This document shows positions 1 to 11,848 of a DNA stretch of 64,000 nucleotides, piece by piece. A program made the translations under genes and the position numbers. The stretch comes from Lyophyllum atratum. Its lineage: Eukaryota; Basidiomycota; Agaricomycetes; Agaricales; Lyophyllaceae. The stretch lies in the NCBI GenBank assembly GCA_014905825.1, contig JACGCN010000001.1, positions 3,968,001 to 4,032,000 of the forward strand. The letters are read 5' to 3'. The number at the start of each line of letters is the position of its first letter. Position 1 is the first letter of the stretch. Under the pieces are notes generated by a model. That model saw nothing but the letters and a program-made list of their open reading frames with translations. It was not told the DNA's origin and searched no databases.

Positions 1-384
1 AAGACGCCTCCCTTTCAACACAACCCGACTTTCCCACGCATCCAACGTGGTTCTTGCGATGGGCTCGCCGGTTCTATCATCAATGATCATGACCTCCGAC
101 CTCGATATTTGCACTATGGCTGCCACTCCGATGATATCACGGCGAAATGGACCCATGATATCCCCAACAGTTGACTTTTTTTAACTTGGTTATGGAGTAT
201 GCTTACCTCGAGCGGTCCGGAGCCATATGAAAGAACGTCATGGCTCATGGGAATGCACGGAACTCAGAGCTTCTGCGTGAGGGAGAAGGGCCGATTCACT
301 TATGAACCACCCGGATCCTCGATATTTGATCATATAAGGCCAAGTTCCTATAGTCATAGCCCTGGTTCCTCATTCTGGCCCACT
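1..384. other. Upstream region, no gene recognised
   Basis: I see no coding segment here that I can assign. The sequence presumably holds the promoter and 5' leader of the secreted protein that starts at 385. An in-frame ORF extends upstream from 385 to 199, but the extension has no hydrophobic start and would bury the signal peptide, so I exclude it. Confidence 0.5.
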
Positions 385-3359
385 ATGAGGCTTCTTTCTC
401 ATCCAATGGCTTGGATATTTTGTATCTCAATGGCGAGTCTTGTATCGGCGCAGCTTGGGTTGCCTAACGGCCTCCTACCATTTACTACGCCGACGTTCTC
501 GCTTCAGCTTGTTAAGGATTCGCAGACCCTATATTCGCTCAAACCGGCCGGCTCGTCGTTTGATTTTATACCAGGTGATAAAATGACCCAGCGACAGAAT
601 AACGGTCAATATCATCTGGGAGATATAACATTCAGAGCTCGCAAGGTTGGCTCCACAGCGTGGGTCAGTGGTGACTCTTCCACCGCTAGACGCCCTGTTA
701 CTGCTCTTGCGGTTTCTGGAACGACACTTGCAGCGGCAAACCTTGCCCCTACTCTACCCTCGACATCGCTTCTAAGCATTACGCGTCGTTGGGTTCTCCA
801 AAACAACGTGCTTCAACTGTTATTTGACGTTACCAACTCCCAGACGACCGCAGTCGAGATTGGGGCGCTTGGGATCCCACTCGAGTTCAACAATGTAGGA
901 CTTGTCATATCCGTCGTCGATACACCATCTGACGCTGCCATGATTTTTCCAGATTTTTACTGACCGTACGGCGGCGCAAACAAACGAAGCTTGTAGCTTG
1001 TTCGATCCATACCCCGGTCAAGATGCGGGATACGTTCAAGTGGCGCCTCTTCTCGGTACTCTCCGCCCCCTCGTAGTGCTGCCTGTCGGCAAATCGCCGC
1101 TTGAAGGATGGAGATTCCTCCCAGAATCTACATCTTCCACGCCATTCTACCAATCGCAGACATTCGAAGGTTTATACGAATGGCAATTTCATACCTTGGC
1201 ATACGCACAGAACGAATGGTCGAAGGTTACCCCATGGAACGCTGCGACGTCGGTCACTCTCCAGGCCGGCCAGAGCCGCACTTATGGCGTTCAGTTCCTC
1301 CTTGCCTCTTCCATCCGCGACGTCGATCGCACGGTCAGGAGCGCCAATCGCCCTGTTGCAGTGGGAGTTCCTGGATACATCCTTCCCACCGACCAAGTCG
1401 GCAAGCTGTTCTTGAATTATTCGTCCTTGGTGCAGTCTGTCGAAGTCAGCCCTGCTGGCGCACTGACTTGGGCTACTAATTCCGATGCGAAGACCGCTGG
1501 TTGGGTGGGATACTCCATCACTGGCCACACGTGGGGCCGTTCCCGTCTCTCCATCACATACGCAGACGGCACACTGCAGACCGTTCACTATTACGTTACC
1601 AAAGCCGCCACACAGGCAGTACGCGACTTGGGAAATTTCTTAACCACTTCTCAGTGGTTCAACTCCACAACCGACCCGTTCCATAGATCGCCATCTGTGA
1701 TCAGTTACGACCGAGAGGTGAACGCAGTGGTCAAGGATGATCCGAGAGCATGGATTCCAGGCTTGAGTGACGAAGCTGGCGCGGGGTCCTGGCTAGCTGC
1801 GACGATGAAACAATATGCCCAGCCCAATGCAGTGGAAGTTGCAAAGTTAGAACAATTTGCGACGAAGGTCTTGAAGGGATCGATTCAGAATTCCGATGGT
1901 GAGATACGTCATATTTTAGCTGCTGAATTTTTGTTAATCACGTCGTTTTAGGAAGTGTGAAGAAAGTAGGCGTCTGGCTATTTTTGTCGTGGAAAGTATC
2001 TAACCCTTTTATACTAGTCTGTCTATTTCTACCAACCGGCCCTTCTACCTTCGTATTCCTATCCGACTTCTATCAACTGGGGTAACTGGTGGTCTTGGAA
2101 TCAGGCAGCATCATTCGCCACTGACCGTGCCTACGATTACGTTCACGTCGTTGCGGCGTATTGGGCGCTCTACCGCGTGGCTCGCAACTACCCTTCCCTC
2201 GTGAAACTCCAAACATGGCAGTGGTATATCAATCAGGCCGTTGTCACTGTGTCTACAATGACAAACGGCAGGGTTGGCTTTGCGAACGTTGGGCTCATGG
2301 GCGAAACAGTGATCCGTCTGCTTCTCGACGATCTCAAGCGTGAGGGGTTAACAGCCAATGCGACTCTTGTGGAAAGTAGGATGAAGGCTCGGGAGACTAT
2401 TTGGGCCGGGCAGCGATATCCGTCAGTTAGCACCCCTTACTTCTTTGCCCTTCTAACGTCGCTCTCTGTAGATTTGGTTCGGAGATGGCGTGGGACTCGA
2501 CTGGTCAAGAAGGCGTGTACGCGTGGGCCAAGTACTTCAACGACACCACCACCGCCACTAATGCCCTCAATTCAATCCTTGCATACCAACCACTGATCCC
2601 TCACTGGGGATACAATGGGAATGCCCGACGTTATTGGTTGGTTTTTCCGATATTCTGCAGTTCGCTTTCTGATTTCCTCTCGTTGACAGGGACAACATCT
2701 ATGGTGGAAAGCTCCAACGAATCGAACGTCAGATCCATCACTACGGCAGCGGCTTGAATGCCTTGCCCCTGATCTCCGCATTTGAGAATTCTCCAACTGA
2801 TTATTATCTCTTACGTACTGCGTACGGTGGACTGAGCGGCCCGCTCTCCAACATCGACCAAGGTGGTTTTGCGTCTGCATCATTCCATTCTTTCGCGGAT
2901 ACCCTGAAATGGGACGGATATTCCGGAGATTACGGTCCCAACTTCTCCGGGCATACCATGGGGATTGGAACATATATCGTGAACCATCCCGACTTTGGCT
3001 GGCAAGCCTTTGGAGGGAATGTTGTTTCGACATCGCCCATCGTCCAGGTGCAAGTTCGCGACCCCATTCGCCGTCGTGTTTACGTGGCACCCCTCGGCGC
3101 GCTCCTCACTTTAGATGCAGGTGCCTTTTCAGCAGTCACTTATGATCCTTCAGCTCGGGCGATTACCGTCACTATCACCGCTGTACCTGATGGCGTGACT
3201 GGCGCCGCAAGCGCGCCCCGTGGCCGACTGGTGATTCAGCAGAAAGCTACTTTGCCTGGAATAACTCCTTTGAAACCTACGGTAACCTTGGCCATCGATG
3301 CTGGAGCATTTGTGATTCCTTTCGTTGCGGGTTCAGGAACGGTCACTCTTTCCATGTAA
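385..3359 (+). CDS. Secreted DUF5695-like protein, possibly carbohydrate-active
   Basis: The product begins with a signal peptide (MRLLSHPMAW..., hydrophobic core, likely cut after LVSA, giving mature QLG). I chose ATG 385 because it puts the hydrophobic stretch at the N-terminus. Exons join cleanly: the first ends at 893 (..FNN) and resumes at 952 (IFTDRTAAQ); later joins give DGSVKK-SVYFYQPA, QRYP-FGSEMAWDSTGQEG and ARRYW-DNIYGGKLQRIE. The assembled protein is roughly 850 residues, rich in Trp and Tyr. It has the conserved-looking blocks DPYPGQDAGY, FGSEMAWDSTGQEG, HWGYNGNARRYW and NFSGHTMGIGTY, and a beta-rich C-terminus ending GSGTVTLSM. From memory this matches a family of large secreted fungal and bacterial proteins (DUF5695) of unproven activity with a glycosidase-like look. 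The enzymatic role is inference. It converges on the sugar transporter with only 66 bp between the stop codons. Confidence 0.75.
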
Positions 3360-3425
3360 TATGGATGTGTTGATAGTATGAAGATCGTGCATGTGAAATA
3401 TCGTTGAAATATCATCGACTGTCAT

Positions 3426-6148
3426 CTAGACCTTAGTCTCCGCCTGTTCTGAACTCTGCTTTTCGGCGCTATCGCGAACATCGTTGTGCGCGGGTTTCTC
3501 TTTGTGGAGTTGTTCAATCAACTGTGGCTTCCAGTTGGCTGAGTTCCAAGGCTTGACTCCAGAGCGATACATTTCGTCGACCTAGATGGAAAATGTTGTC
3601 AACGGTGCCATGCGTTGGAATAGATCCTGATGTAATCGCACCTCTTCTAGACTAAGTCCTTTGGTCTCAGGGATGAACAGGTAGACATAGACATAGCCGA
3701 ACAGCAGCATGCCGAAGAAGATGAGGAGAATGAGAGGCCCGATACTACATGACAAGCCTTAACTGCGTATCACCTTCTTTTAAAAATATATACGCACTCT
3801 GCGGCAATTCGAGGAGCAAAGAACGAGAGTAAAAAGTTCCAGAGCCTGACGACAACGTTCAGCATGCCGCTTCAACCAGCTCATTTTTCATGGTAAATTT
3901 ACCAGTTCGTTGCACTGCCCAACGCTATGCTTTTCGGGCGGACGCGGAGGGGGAATGATTCACCTAAGAGAAAATATTAGTTAATTGCCGGGCTCTTGAG
4001 TCATACTTGGGAACGAGGTCTCCTCACCTAGATACACCCAACTACATAACATGCATGTGAATAACATTGTGCACCGTGAGCATTGGAAGGAAACGTACGG
4101 AGTGGGGCCCCAGAAGATGGAGAACGAAAATACATGCAGCACGGCAAATGCGATCATTGTGTCACCTAGGACAATGGTGAGCCATGTTCAACCCTCGGTG
4201 TTGCGGCCCTACCTCCTTGTCTATTTCTCGCTGTAAGTAATTCCTTGGCCGTTTTTGGAGGTGCAAGCGTGTAGTGGCCGACAAGTCCCGCCTGTAATAT
4301 GTATAGCTCAGTGAACCATGGCCCACTGCTTTGAAGATGAGCCACGAACGATGATAGAGCAAGCAGCTTCCATCAGGGCACCAGTAAGGAGAGACTAGAC
4401 AGTAATGAGTTGGAAAGTAACGTGATATGCAGTTAGATATACGAACCCGACGGCGTCCCCAGGTTTCAATCAAGTACTACGGAACAAAAGATCAGAGCGT
4501 GCTTTAAGGTGTTCTGCACAAGATTACGCACCAGAGCAGGAACGGTCCCTACCACAGAAACTGCACCAAGGATAACTTGAATGACATAAGGCGACAACCT
4601 GCAAACCGTTCAGCATTATCGGTGCACAAATCTTAAAAATACTTACTGCGTTCCTGCACTCTGGAAGAATGTGTCTCCATAATAATCTAGAACGCACCAA
4701 GGTCAGGGTGGAGATAAAAAAGATATACATGAAGATGGCCGTACAGTAGAAATTCTGGCCATTGAGTTGTTGGATGAACTGTAGCATCATACCGTTGCCG
4801 GTACGCTTCCAAAGGTTGTTTCTGGTGGAGAAACATTCTGCCCACGTTGCCTTTCCTCCCTCGTTCTCCGCTCGGATAGCAAGATCCAATTCCTCTAGGG
4901 TCTCTTCGACGAGCGGGTCGTCCTCAGGTACGCCGTTTAACTCCGCAATGACCTTCCGAGCTTCTTCTGTTTTGCCAGTGCCCAATAAATGACGCCTGTA
5001 CCATAAGTTAGGAGGGTTCGATACCATAGGTATGGCTGACGTACGGAGATTCGGGTAGGAAGAAGATACCAGAGAGGAGGATGAAACCCCAAACTAATTG
5101 GAGGCCTACTGGAACTCTCCATGACGCAGAGCTATTGAGATTGTGTGTGGCGAGATCAAAGACATAGCTAAGGAAGAGCCTAGAGAACGTGTAAGATAGA
5201 GTCGAAAATGCAGCATGAGACCACCGTTACATACCCTACAATGATTTGCAGCTGATAAAGTACCAAGAGAGTACCTCTGAGCGCTTTAGGCGCCGTTTCA
5301 CCGTTGTACAGTCTGGAAGTTAGGGAATGAATTAGGATATGCTGAAAAGTCTTGAAAGAGTTTCTCGAGCTTACGGTACGATAGCTGTAAGATTGGATTA
5401 GCAGAAGTCGTTCAGATTTGTTGAAAGACCCATACACACCTGATAAAGCGCCGACTCCCAGCCCAGCAATGAAACGACCGATTGTAATCTGCACAACAGA
5501 GAACTCTGTACCGGTCTGAATGGCAACTCCGATTGTGAAGATGGCTGTCCAGATGAGAATAGAGCCGCGGCGCCCAAAGCGATCCGACGTGAATGCCTGC
5601 GCTAAAGCTCCACTACGAACTGGTAAGATGCGATACAGGGCCAATGACGTTCTACTTACACAAAGGTACTATGATAGCGCGCCGTTTCAGTCACAATTCA
5701 AAGAGGAGGGGGTGTAGACTCACCCAGCGGACAAGAGAGAGGTGATGATCGATTGTCTCGAGCTTGTAAGAACCATGACTCCCTCAGCGTTCATCTCGCC
5801 GAAACGATTGATAAAGTCTGGCATGATCAGGCATCCCTAAGACGCGATATGAGTATAGTCCAGATAAAGGATTCGATTCGTATTCACTGAGATGACTCCA
5901 ATATCATAACCGAAGAGAAAACCTTGTTGCGCTGTTCGTCCTTTATCCAAAATATCAGCTTCTTCATTCATATAGCAGTCTCAGTCAAGACTCACAATAC
6001 ACTGAAGATCATTCAGCACAGGGATGCGTACCTCCTGCAACGACTGGTAAGGTCCTGGCACGAGATATATGAGATTCCGCGGCGTACCAAACGCGATGAA
6101 GATCGCGAGCAGGACAGCCCTCCTATTATTTGGTAGCGCTCTCACCAT
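3426..6148 (-). CDS. MFS sugar (hexose) transporter, many introns
   Basis: A 12-helix major facilitator sugar transporter of the plasma membrane, read from many small exons. The chosen start gives MVRALPNNRRAVLLAIFIAF, then a splice into GFLFGYDIGVIS, the helix 1 signature of hexose transporters. Further family blocks follow: MPDFINRFGEMNAEG, SSRQSIITSLLSAG, DRFGRRGSILIW, QITIGRFIAGLGVGALSGV, NGETAPKALRGTLLVLYQL, LIETWGRRR, WGPTPWVYLGESFPLRVRPK and FIPETKGLSLEEVDEMY. It ends with a hydrophilic tail (..KQSSEQAETKV). Most diagnostic motifs are intact, so the gene looks functional, although I did not resolve every intron in the 4.0-4.7 kb part. One exon (4028-4041) is only 14 nt long and supplies WVYL in the conserved PWVYLGE block. 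Substrate specificity cannot be read from the sequence. Confidence 0.88.
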
Positions 6149-7632
6149 ATCTAGAGAGACGTCAACTCTATGCCTAAAAGGTAGAGAAGAGAAGCAGTCA
6201 CGCCGTGTTGGTCTTCCCCCGGTGTTTTAAGTACGGGTCTCCCCACACCAACCCTACACGCGGAGAAGCTCCTTCTGTCATCTGACGAGGCGGGCCGCCC
6301 ACCGGTCCGCGGGAACATAAGTATACGCCAGTTCGTAGATAGAGCGTGTCCGCATTGTGATCGGTGCAGGCAGGGCGGTTTTATTGGTGGTTCTGGAATA
6401 GGGTCGACATCCAGTTTACTTGTATCCGTCTGTGTGACCACGTAAATCGAGCAATTATCCTCATGGAGTTCTCCGACTCCTCGCAGATACAGTGTTCATA
6501 GGCTATTTTTATGGCCGGGTGGTGTCGCGCAATCGTAGGATTTTGGTGCCCATGTAGGGACGTATACAAGTGACTCCAACTAGAGGGACTTCGGGCTCGT
6601 CAACACAGATAAGGAGCTGAGCACTGAGGCCTGTTTGAGCCCTGTTGATAGAATGAGCGGCCCGCCGGTGTGCACGCATCACGAAGTCAAGAAGTTAAGA
6701 AGGAGTCGGACGCGACCCCACGGGCACACGCGACTACCCGATTCCCGACCGGCAGCCGACGACATTATTCCTGCTACTTTAGTAGTAGGTTTTTACCCCC
6801 GACCGTGCAATTCAAAATTTGTTCTTACATAATTGTTTGGTCGTTCACATGCTCTAATCTAATCTACATCTACATCCCCCGGCAACTCATGTGCTTCACT
6901 CACTGTCTTGCAGTCTTCAACACCCTTAGACCTAGAGGAACGCAAAGAAGCAGACAAAGCCTGTAAACTGCCGTGGAGACGATCCTAACAACAGCCGCAT
7001 TAACACCAGGCAACACACACACCACCTACCTACGCTTCCTCAACATCGACCGTATGCCCTGGAACCCGCCGGGAGGCCCCGGCCGTGCGGCAAAAATGCC
7101 GAGAAACTCAAGAGGGCGCCGATAAATGTCAGCACGGACCCATACCTAGGTATACAGGCTTCAAAGCTAAACAGGTCAAATTAAAGAACATACATTGTGT
7201 GATATTGAAGTCCCATATCGATGTGGAAAACATTCAAAGACAGAACAGAGTTATCAGTGAAAAGTAGCAGGTTCTGCGGCGATAGCGCGCGTCCACAGGC
7301 TTATCTTCAATTTCAAATTGGAACAAACCACGCGGAGATTTGTCAATTGCTTCCGTGCTTCGACGTCATTTTCCCCGCAAATTTGGCAGGGACAGGACAG
7401 CAGACGTGCAAGTGGGCAACTCACAAGAGCAACGCACAATACTGGCGGATACAACGCGAGAAGCTTTATCTTAGAAGTGTGTATTCTGGAGATACGTATT
7501 TCCGTACGCCTTCTGGAGCTTCCGAAGAAATTCCGTCCAAGATATTCGTAACCAACACGAATACTACCAATGACTATCATGGGGAGTCTTCTATACATAG
7601 TCTACAGTGATTGATTCAGCTGAGACTGAGAT
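6149..7632. other. Intergenic region, 1.5 kb, nothing recognised
   Basis: This holds the upstream region of the sugar transporter and the downstream region of the inositol monophosphatase gene. Small ORFs occur on both strands (for example 7254-7598 minus and 6670-6966 plus), but none shows a familiar motif, sensible splice partners or a plausible composition. Confidence 0.5.
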
Positions 7633-8943
7633 TTAGTTCGCAGGAACATCTTCAACGCTATCGTAGAATTCCTTGATGATACGTTGCTGTGCTTCAGATC
7701 CCGTTTCACCCTGTAACGTCGTCGCTTCAAAATGTAGAAGTGGACAGAAGAGACAATAGAATACTCACGGGATTGCCGCCGATTGCTCGCACAACAACAT
7801 ATTTTCTCCCTGTGAGAATCTCCTCTGTCACATCACCGAATGCATCAGAGGATGCAGTGGCAGCGAACGCGGCATGGGCACCAGTGACCACGCCCCCAGC
7901 CTCCTCTGCGATAACGACACCGGCACAAACATCCCACGGCCAGCACCCGATCTCCCTAATAAATATAATTCACACAGATTCGAAGTTGTGATGCCAGAAG
8001 GGGCGTACCAGTAGAGATCTAAGCCACCTTCTGCAACCATCGCAAAATTGAGCGCCGCACTCCCAATGGATCGGAGCGAATGTGCCATTTTGCCACCAGC
8101 AACACCCTGGTCTGGGTTCCCCGCAAGGCGGCCGAACGCCCTTGACTTGGAGCTGATCGTTGTTTCAGATCTGTCCGAACCCCATTCCACAGCTATTCGT
8201 AGACAAATCAGGGAGATACTATTGGCCGCAATCTATCACGTACCGATGAGTGCTTTCGACAGGGAGGGCAAGGGCTTCGGTGAGGACGAGAGTGGTAGTC
8301 TGATAGGGGGTGCAGAGCCTCGAGTGACGTAGGAGCCTTGTCCTTTGATACCTGTGTACTATGTCGCGAAGATATCACGATGAAGGATCTATGACCGAAA
8401 TATAATGGAACATACAAGGTGGTCCAGGAAGGGGTTATAGATAACGCCCAGGACTGGACGACGTTTGTAGATCAAGCCAAGTGAGATACAGACGAAGGGA
8501 AACCCATGGATAAAGTTCGTCGTTCCGTCTGAAAATGAAGACAGGTGAGAACTCCACCAAGTTAGATCGAGACATATGGACACACCGATCGGGTCTACAC
8601 AGAATGTAGGCTCATCTGTCAAAGGAGGACGTGAGCCGGCGGCGTACGATTCTTCTCCGATGCTACATCAATAAGCCAGGAGTTCACTGAAGGCGAACCG
8701 TTCGACTCACAACTTGAACTCTGGATATTTGTTCTTTATTTCTTTCTTCACGAGCTCTTCGACCCTCACGTCGTACTCCGTGACTAGATCCACAGAATTC
8801 TTCTTCTCGTTGACATCAGAGTCAGATGTTGATTGGATCACTTGTGAGCCTTCGAGGATGAGTTTCCCAGCAGTGCGAGAAAGTTCGACAGTGAACTTCA
8901 AGATCGATTGGAGATCGGCCGCTGTGAGTTCTGGGGCAGCCAT
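7633..8943 (-). CDS. Inositol-1-monophosphatase
   Basis: This enzyme hydrolyses myo-inositol monophosphates to free inositol, feeding phosphatidylinositol synthesis; it is Mg-dependent and cytosolic. The start is MAAPELTAADLQSIL (ATG at 8943). Family blocks in order are SVDLVTEYDVRVEELV (helix bearing the conserved Asp/Glu), CVDPI joined by a splice to DGTTNFIHGFPFVCISLG (metal-binding motif A, DPIDGTTNF), then REIGCWPWDVCAGVVIAEEAGG (motif B, WDxxAG). The C-terminus is ..QRIIKEFYDSVEDVPAN. The intron inside motif A explains why the raw frame reads DPIGVS; spliced, the metal-binding Asp residues are present. A longer in-frame start at 8997 exists but adds no conserved sequence. It is transcribed divergently from the proteasome gene with 350 bp between start codons. 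Confidence 0.93.
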
Positions 8944-9293
8944 GGACGTCAATGTTGGTGGTTGGAGTATGAAATTCCAGAATCCGGTAAAGCGCACGTT
9001 ATCTTATTTAATGCGACTCCGCATTTAGACCCCACGTTCGTTGCAATAAATCCTTCACCGATGTGCGGTAAAAAGCAACATATCCGCTAAAAACTTGATT
9101 CCGTATCGCGACTGCGGCGACGAGGCGTTGTTTCCTTGGTGGGAGTATCATGCTGGCAGGAGAACGTTTGAGAAACCAGATTAGATCTTGGACCTTGATC
9201 TGACTTCCCACGCTGAACGCGCGTCGAACACGCAAGCCATCGTTCATTAGATTCTATTTCTTCTCCAGGTTGTCCATATAACCTCCAATCGAT

Positions 9294-10349
9294 ATGTTTT
9301 TGACGCGTTCAGAATATGGTTGGTAGTCAACCTGGTATACCGACTGGTGCACTTTACTCACTTGGATTTGTAGACCGAGGTGTCAACACTTTCTCGCCTG
9401 AAGGGCGTCTTTTCCAAGGTCAGTTGAATAGACCAGCTCGGTGCAAGCTCATTATTCAGACATATCGATCATACAGTCGAGTATGCCATTGAAGCTATCA
9501 AAGTACGCCTCTAAACACGTCTTGGATGGGCAGTGAGTCCTGATAGGTGCCTAAACAGCTAGGCTCAACAACTGTCGGCATCCGAACGCCAGAGGGCGTA
9601 GTTCTGGCCGTTGAAAAGCGTGTCCAATCCCCACTCCTCGAAGCCAGCTCGATCGAAAAGATAATGGAGATCGACGCCCACCTTGGCTGTGCAATGTCTG
9701 GCCTGACCGCTGACGCACGCACCATGATCGACCATGCCCGTGTTACGGCGCAGAACCATGCATTTACTTACGACGAGCGGATTAAGGTGGAGAGCGTGAC
9801 GCAGGCGGTGTGCGATCTTGCGCTGAGGTTCGGAGAGAGTGTACACGACGAGGAAGCCATGATGAGCAGACCGTTTGGAGTGGCGCTTTTGATTGCTGGA
9901 ATTGACGAGCTAGGCCCGCAGCTGTGAGTGCTAACTCCACTATCCGATGTTGCAATATCTCATTTCATACAGATACCACACCGACCCATCGGGAACGTTC
10001 GTCCGGTATGACGCGAAAGCTATTGGTTCAGGTTCGGAAGCTGCGCAGAGCGAGCTTCAAGATAAATGGCATAAAGTACGTCTGACTATGCAGTGTGTAG
10101 CGCTCAATCAACATTGACATCGAATTCTGCAGCAAATGACGTTGAAAGAAGCACAAATACTGACTCTGCGGGTGCTGAAGCAAGTGATGGAAGAGAAACT
10201 GGACCAACACAATGTCCAGCTAGCTCAGGTATGATCTTCCTTTTCGCCTGAAATGATTGTCCTGAGTTGCCATTTTGCAGGTTACATCGCCGAAGGGCTT
10301 CGAGATCCTAGATGAGACGAGATTGAAGGAGGTCATCGAGGCTATGTGA
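9294..10349 (+). CDS. PUP2: 20S proteasome subunit alpha type-5
   Basis: This is a structural alpha-ring subunit of the 20S proteasome core, found in cytosol and nucleus. The first exon (9294-9318) encodes MFLTRSEY and splices to [15 protein letters not shown], the alpha-subunit N-terminal signature ([27 protein letters not shown]). After two more short introns the body reads [60 protein letters not shown] and [20 protein letters not shown]. This matches the alpha-5 subtype rather than other alpha subunits, because [12 protein letters not shown] is its typical start. The reading ends [15 protein letters not shown] followed by TGA, giving a length near 240 residues, normal for the family. It is convergent with the RidA-family gene. 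Confidence 0.95.
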
Positions 10350-10540
10350 GATTGTATTGATGGACATGAATTGCATTTGGTTTCTTTCTCTCTCGTCTTC
10401 CCAGTCAGATCAAAGCGACAGAGCTCCAGATTTTGTACAAGGTTTATCTCTTTTCATCCTCTTGTCCGTATGATAGACTACTTTACTCCGGCTTGAAGCA
10501 CTACTTCAAACTGAAAACATCACGAGCCTCTCATTAGATG

Positions 10541-11210
10541 CTATCCCTCGAGGTTCTGATGTTGCATTACGCACCTGACGATAGCCTCAACCTCCACAAG
10601 TACGTCTTTCGGCAGTCTTGCAACCTCAACAGCGGACCGTGCGGGGGTGTGCTTGCCGAAAAATGCAGCGTAGATAGTATTGACAGCCACGAAGTCATTC
10701 ATCGACTTGAGGAAAACCTACATCACGATACGATCGTCAGATCGGAATGCCCGCCTTTAGGGCAACATGGAACGTACGGTAGTTTTGATGACCTTTCCGA
10801 GTTCAGAGCCGCCAGCCTCAACTACGGCTTGGAGGTTAGCCAGCACCTGGTGGGTCTGCGCCTCGACGCTGCCTTCGCCGACGAGTTCGCCTTTAGCGTT
10901 GAGAGGAATGCATCCCGATAAGAAGAGGAGATCGCCAGCCTTGATGGCTTGTGCGTAAGGGCCAATAGCTGCAGGAGCATCTGCAAAAACGCGTCAATCT
11001 CACCTAATCGGATGAAACCGCGTCGCGTCAGGCATGCTTACTTGGGGTGGAGACGATGGTCAGGGAAGGGTGGGTCTGCGTTGTTGACATGGCTGAGAGA
11101 GTACGACGAAAGTGTCCTTTTGGATAGAATGAGGGGGTTTGAACAAGGGCTAGGTTGAATGGGGCCGCTCGGAAAGTCCGGTTATAAGCCGTGAAAGTTC
11201 TCGAAAGCAT
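10541..11210 (-). CDS. RidA/YjgF/Mmf1-type enamine-imine deaminase
   Basis: RidA proteins hydrolyse reactive enamine/imine intermediates released by PLP enzymes; fungal Mmf1 acts in mitochondria and Hmf1 in the cytosol. The core reads [28 protein letters not shown], then [30 protein letters not shown], then by a splice [20 protein letters not shown] and [22 protein letters not shown]. The conserved substrate-pocket Arg in xARSAVEVA is present. The N-terminus from 11210 ([19 protein letters not shown]..) is rich in Arg, Ser and Thr without acidic residues, a typical mitochondrial presequence; a second in-frame Met at 11090 ([10 protein letters not shown]) would give a cytosolic form. A further in-frame Met lies at 11246. 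The last ten residues before TAG at 10541 are atypical, so the exact C-terminus is less certain. Confidence 0.85.
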
Positions 11211-11848
11211 AGCTCGACTCCGAACACCGTGCCACTGCAAGAACAACCCTCAGCTTGCCTCCGAGGTCAGAGAACTCCGGGTTGCAATGCCAGATGATGA
11301 ATTGCCGCGGTAATCATCGGGAAAACTGCAGTGACATGTGCAGATGCAGGGATGTAATGAACTAATGTCGAGTTCTTTCTCAACCAGCATCTACCCTGAA
11401 GCTTAGTACTATCTTTTCCGTGATGCGGCCGACTTGTTCGCCTTGATCGGAGTTCGTTCGTGGACGTCCTGCACGAAGAGCTCGAAGAATCATATTCGTA
11501 TTAGTCGTAAGGTCGAAGGCAGAGTAGATAGTAAAGGCCATTAATTGGGAAGAATTATAGGAGAAGTAATCCGTATGGTATACGTAGCAAGCAATGCGAA
11601 GAATGGCGCGAATGGAAAGGTTGGGATACGCTCTCTGTAGAGATCGAAAACAATAAGCAGTTTGCAGAGATGATGCGACAGTATAAGGAGCCTTTGGGAT
11701 TGCGATGTTGATGGTGAAGGCCAAGACAGAGGCCGCAGAAGTCATAAGTACGTGTGTAGAAGGCAGTCATCGGTCATGGAGAAGGTTTCGGCATCGGATA
11801 GAAGGTAATCAATCGTGCAGGGCACAACAGAGTGGACTGCGATATCTT
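11211..11848. other. Intergenic region, nothing recognised
   Basis: Between the RidA gene and the 3' end of the G-alpha-like gene. The minus-strand ORF 11380-11745 shows no family resemblance and I do not consider it a gene. Confidence 0.45.

Noticed and set aside
4051..4236. Plus-strand ORF within the transporter
   Set aside because: Antisense shadow of transporter exons and introns.
10344..10440. Longer PUP2 C-terminus through an intron at gtgagattg
   Set aside because: The spliced extension (IKATELQILYK...) is not typical of alpha-5, while TGA right after EVIEAM gives a normal length. Not fully excluded.
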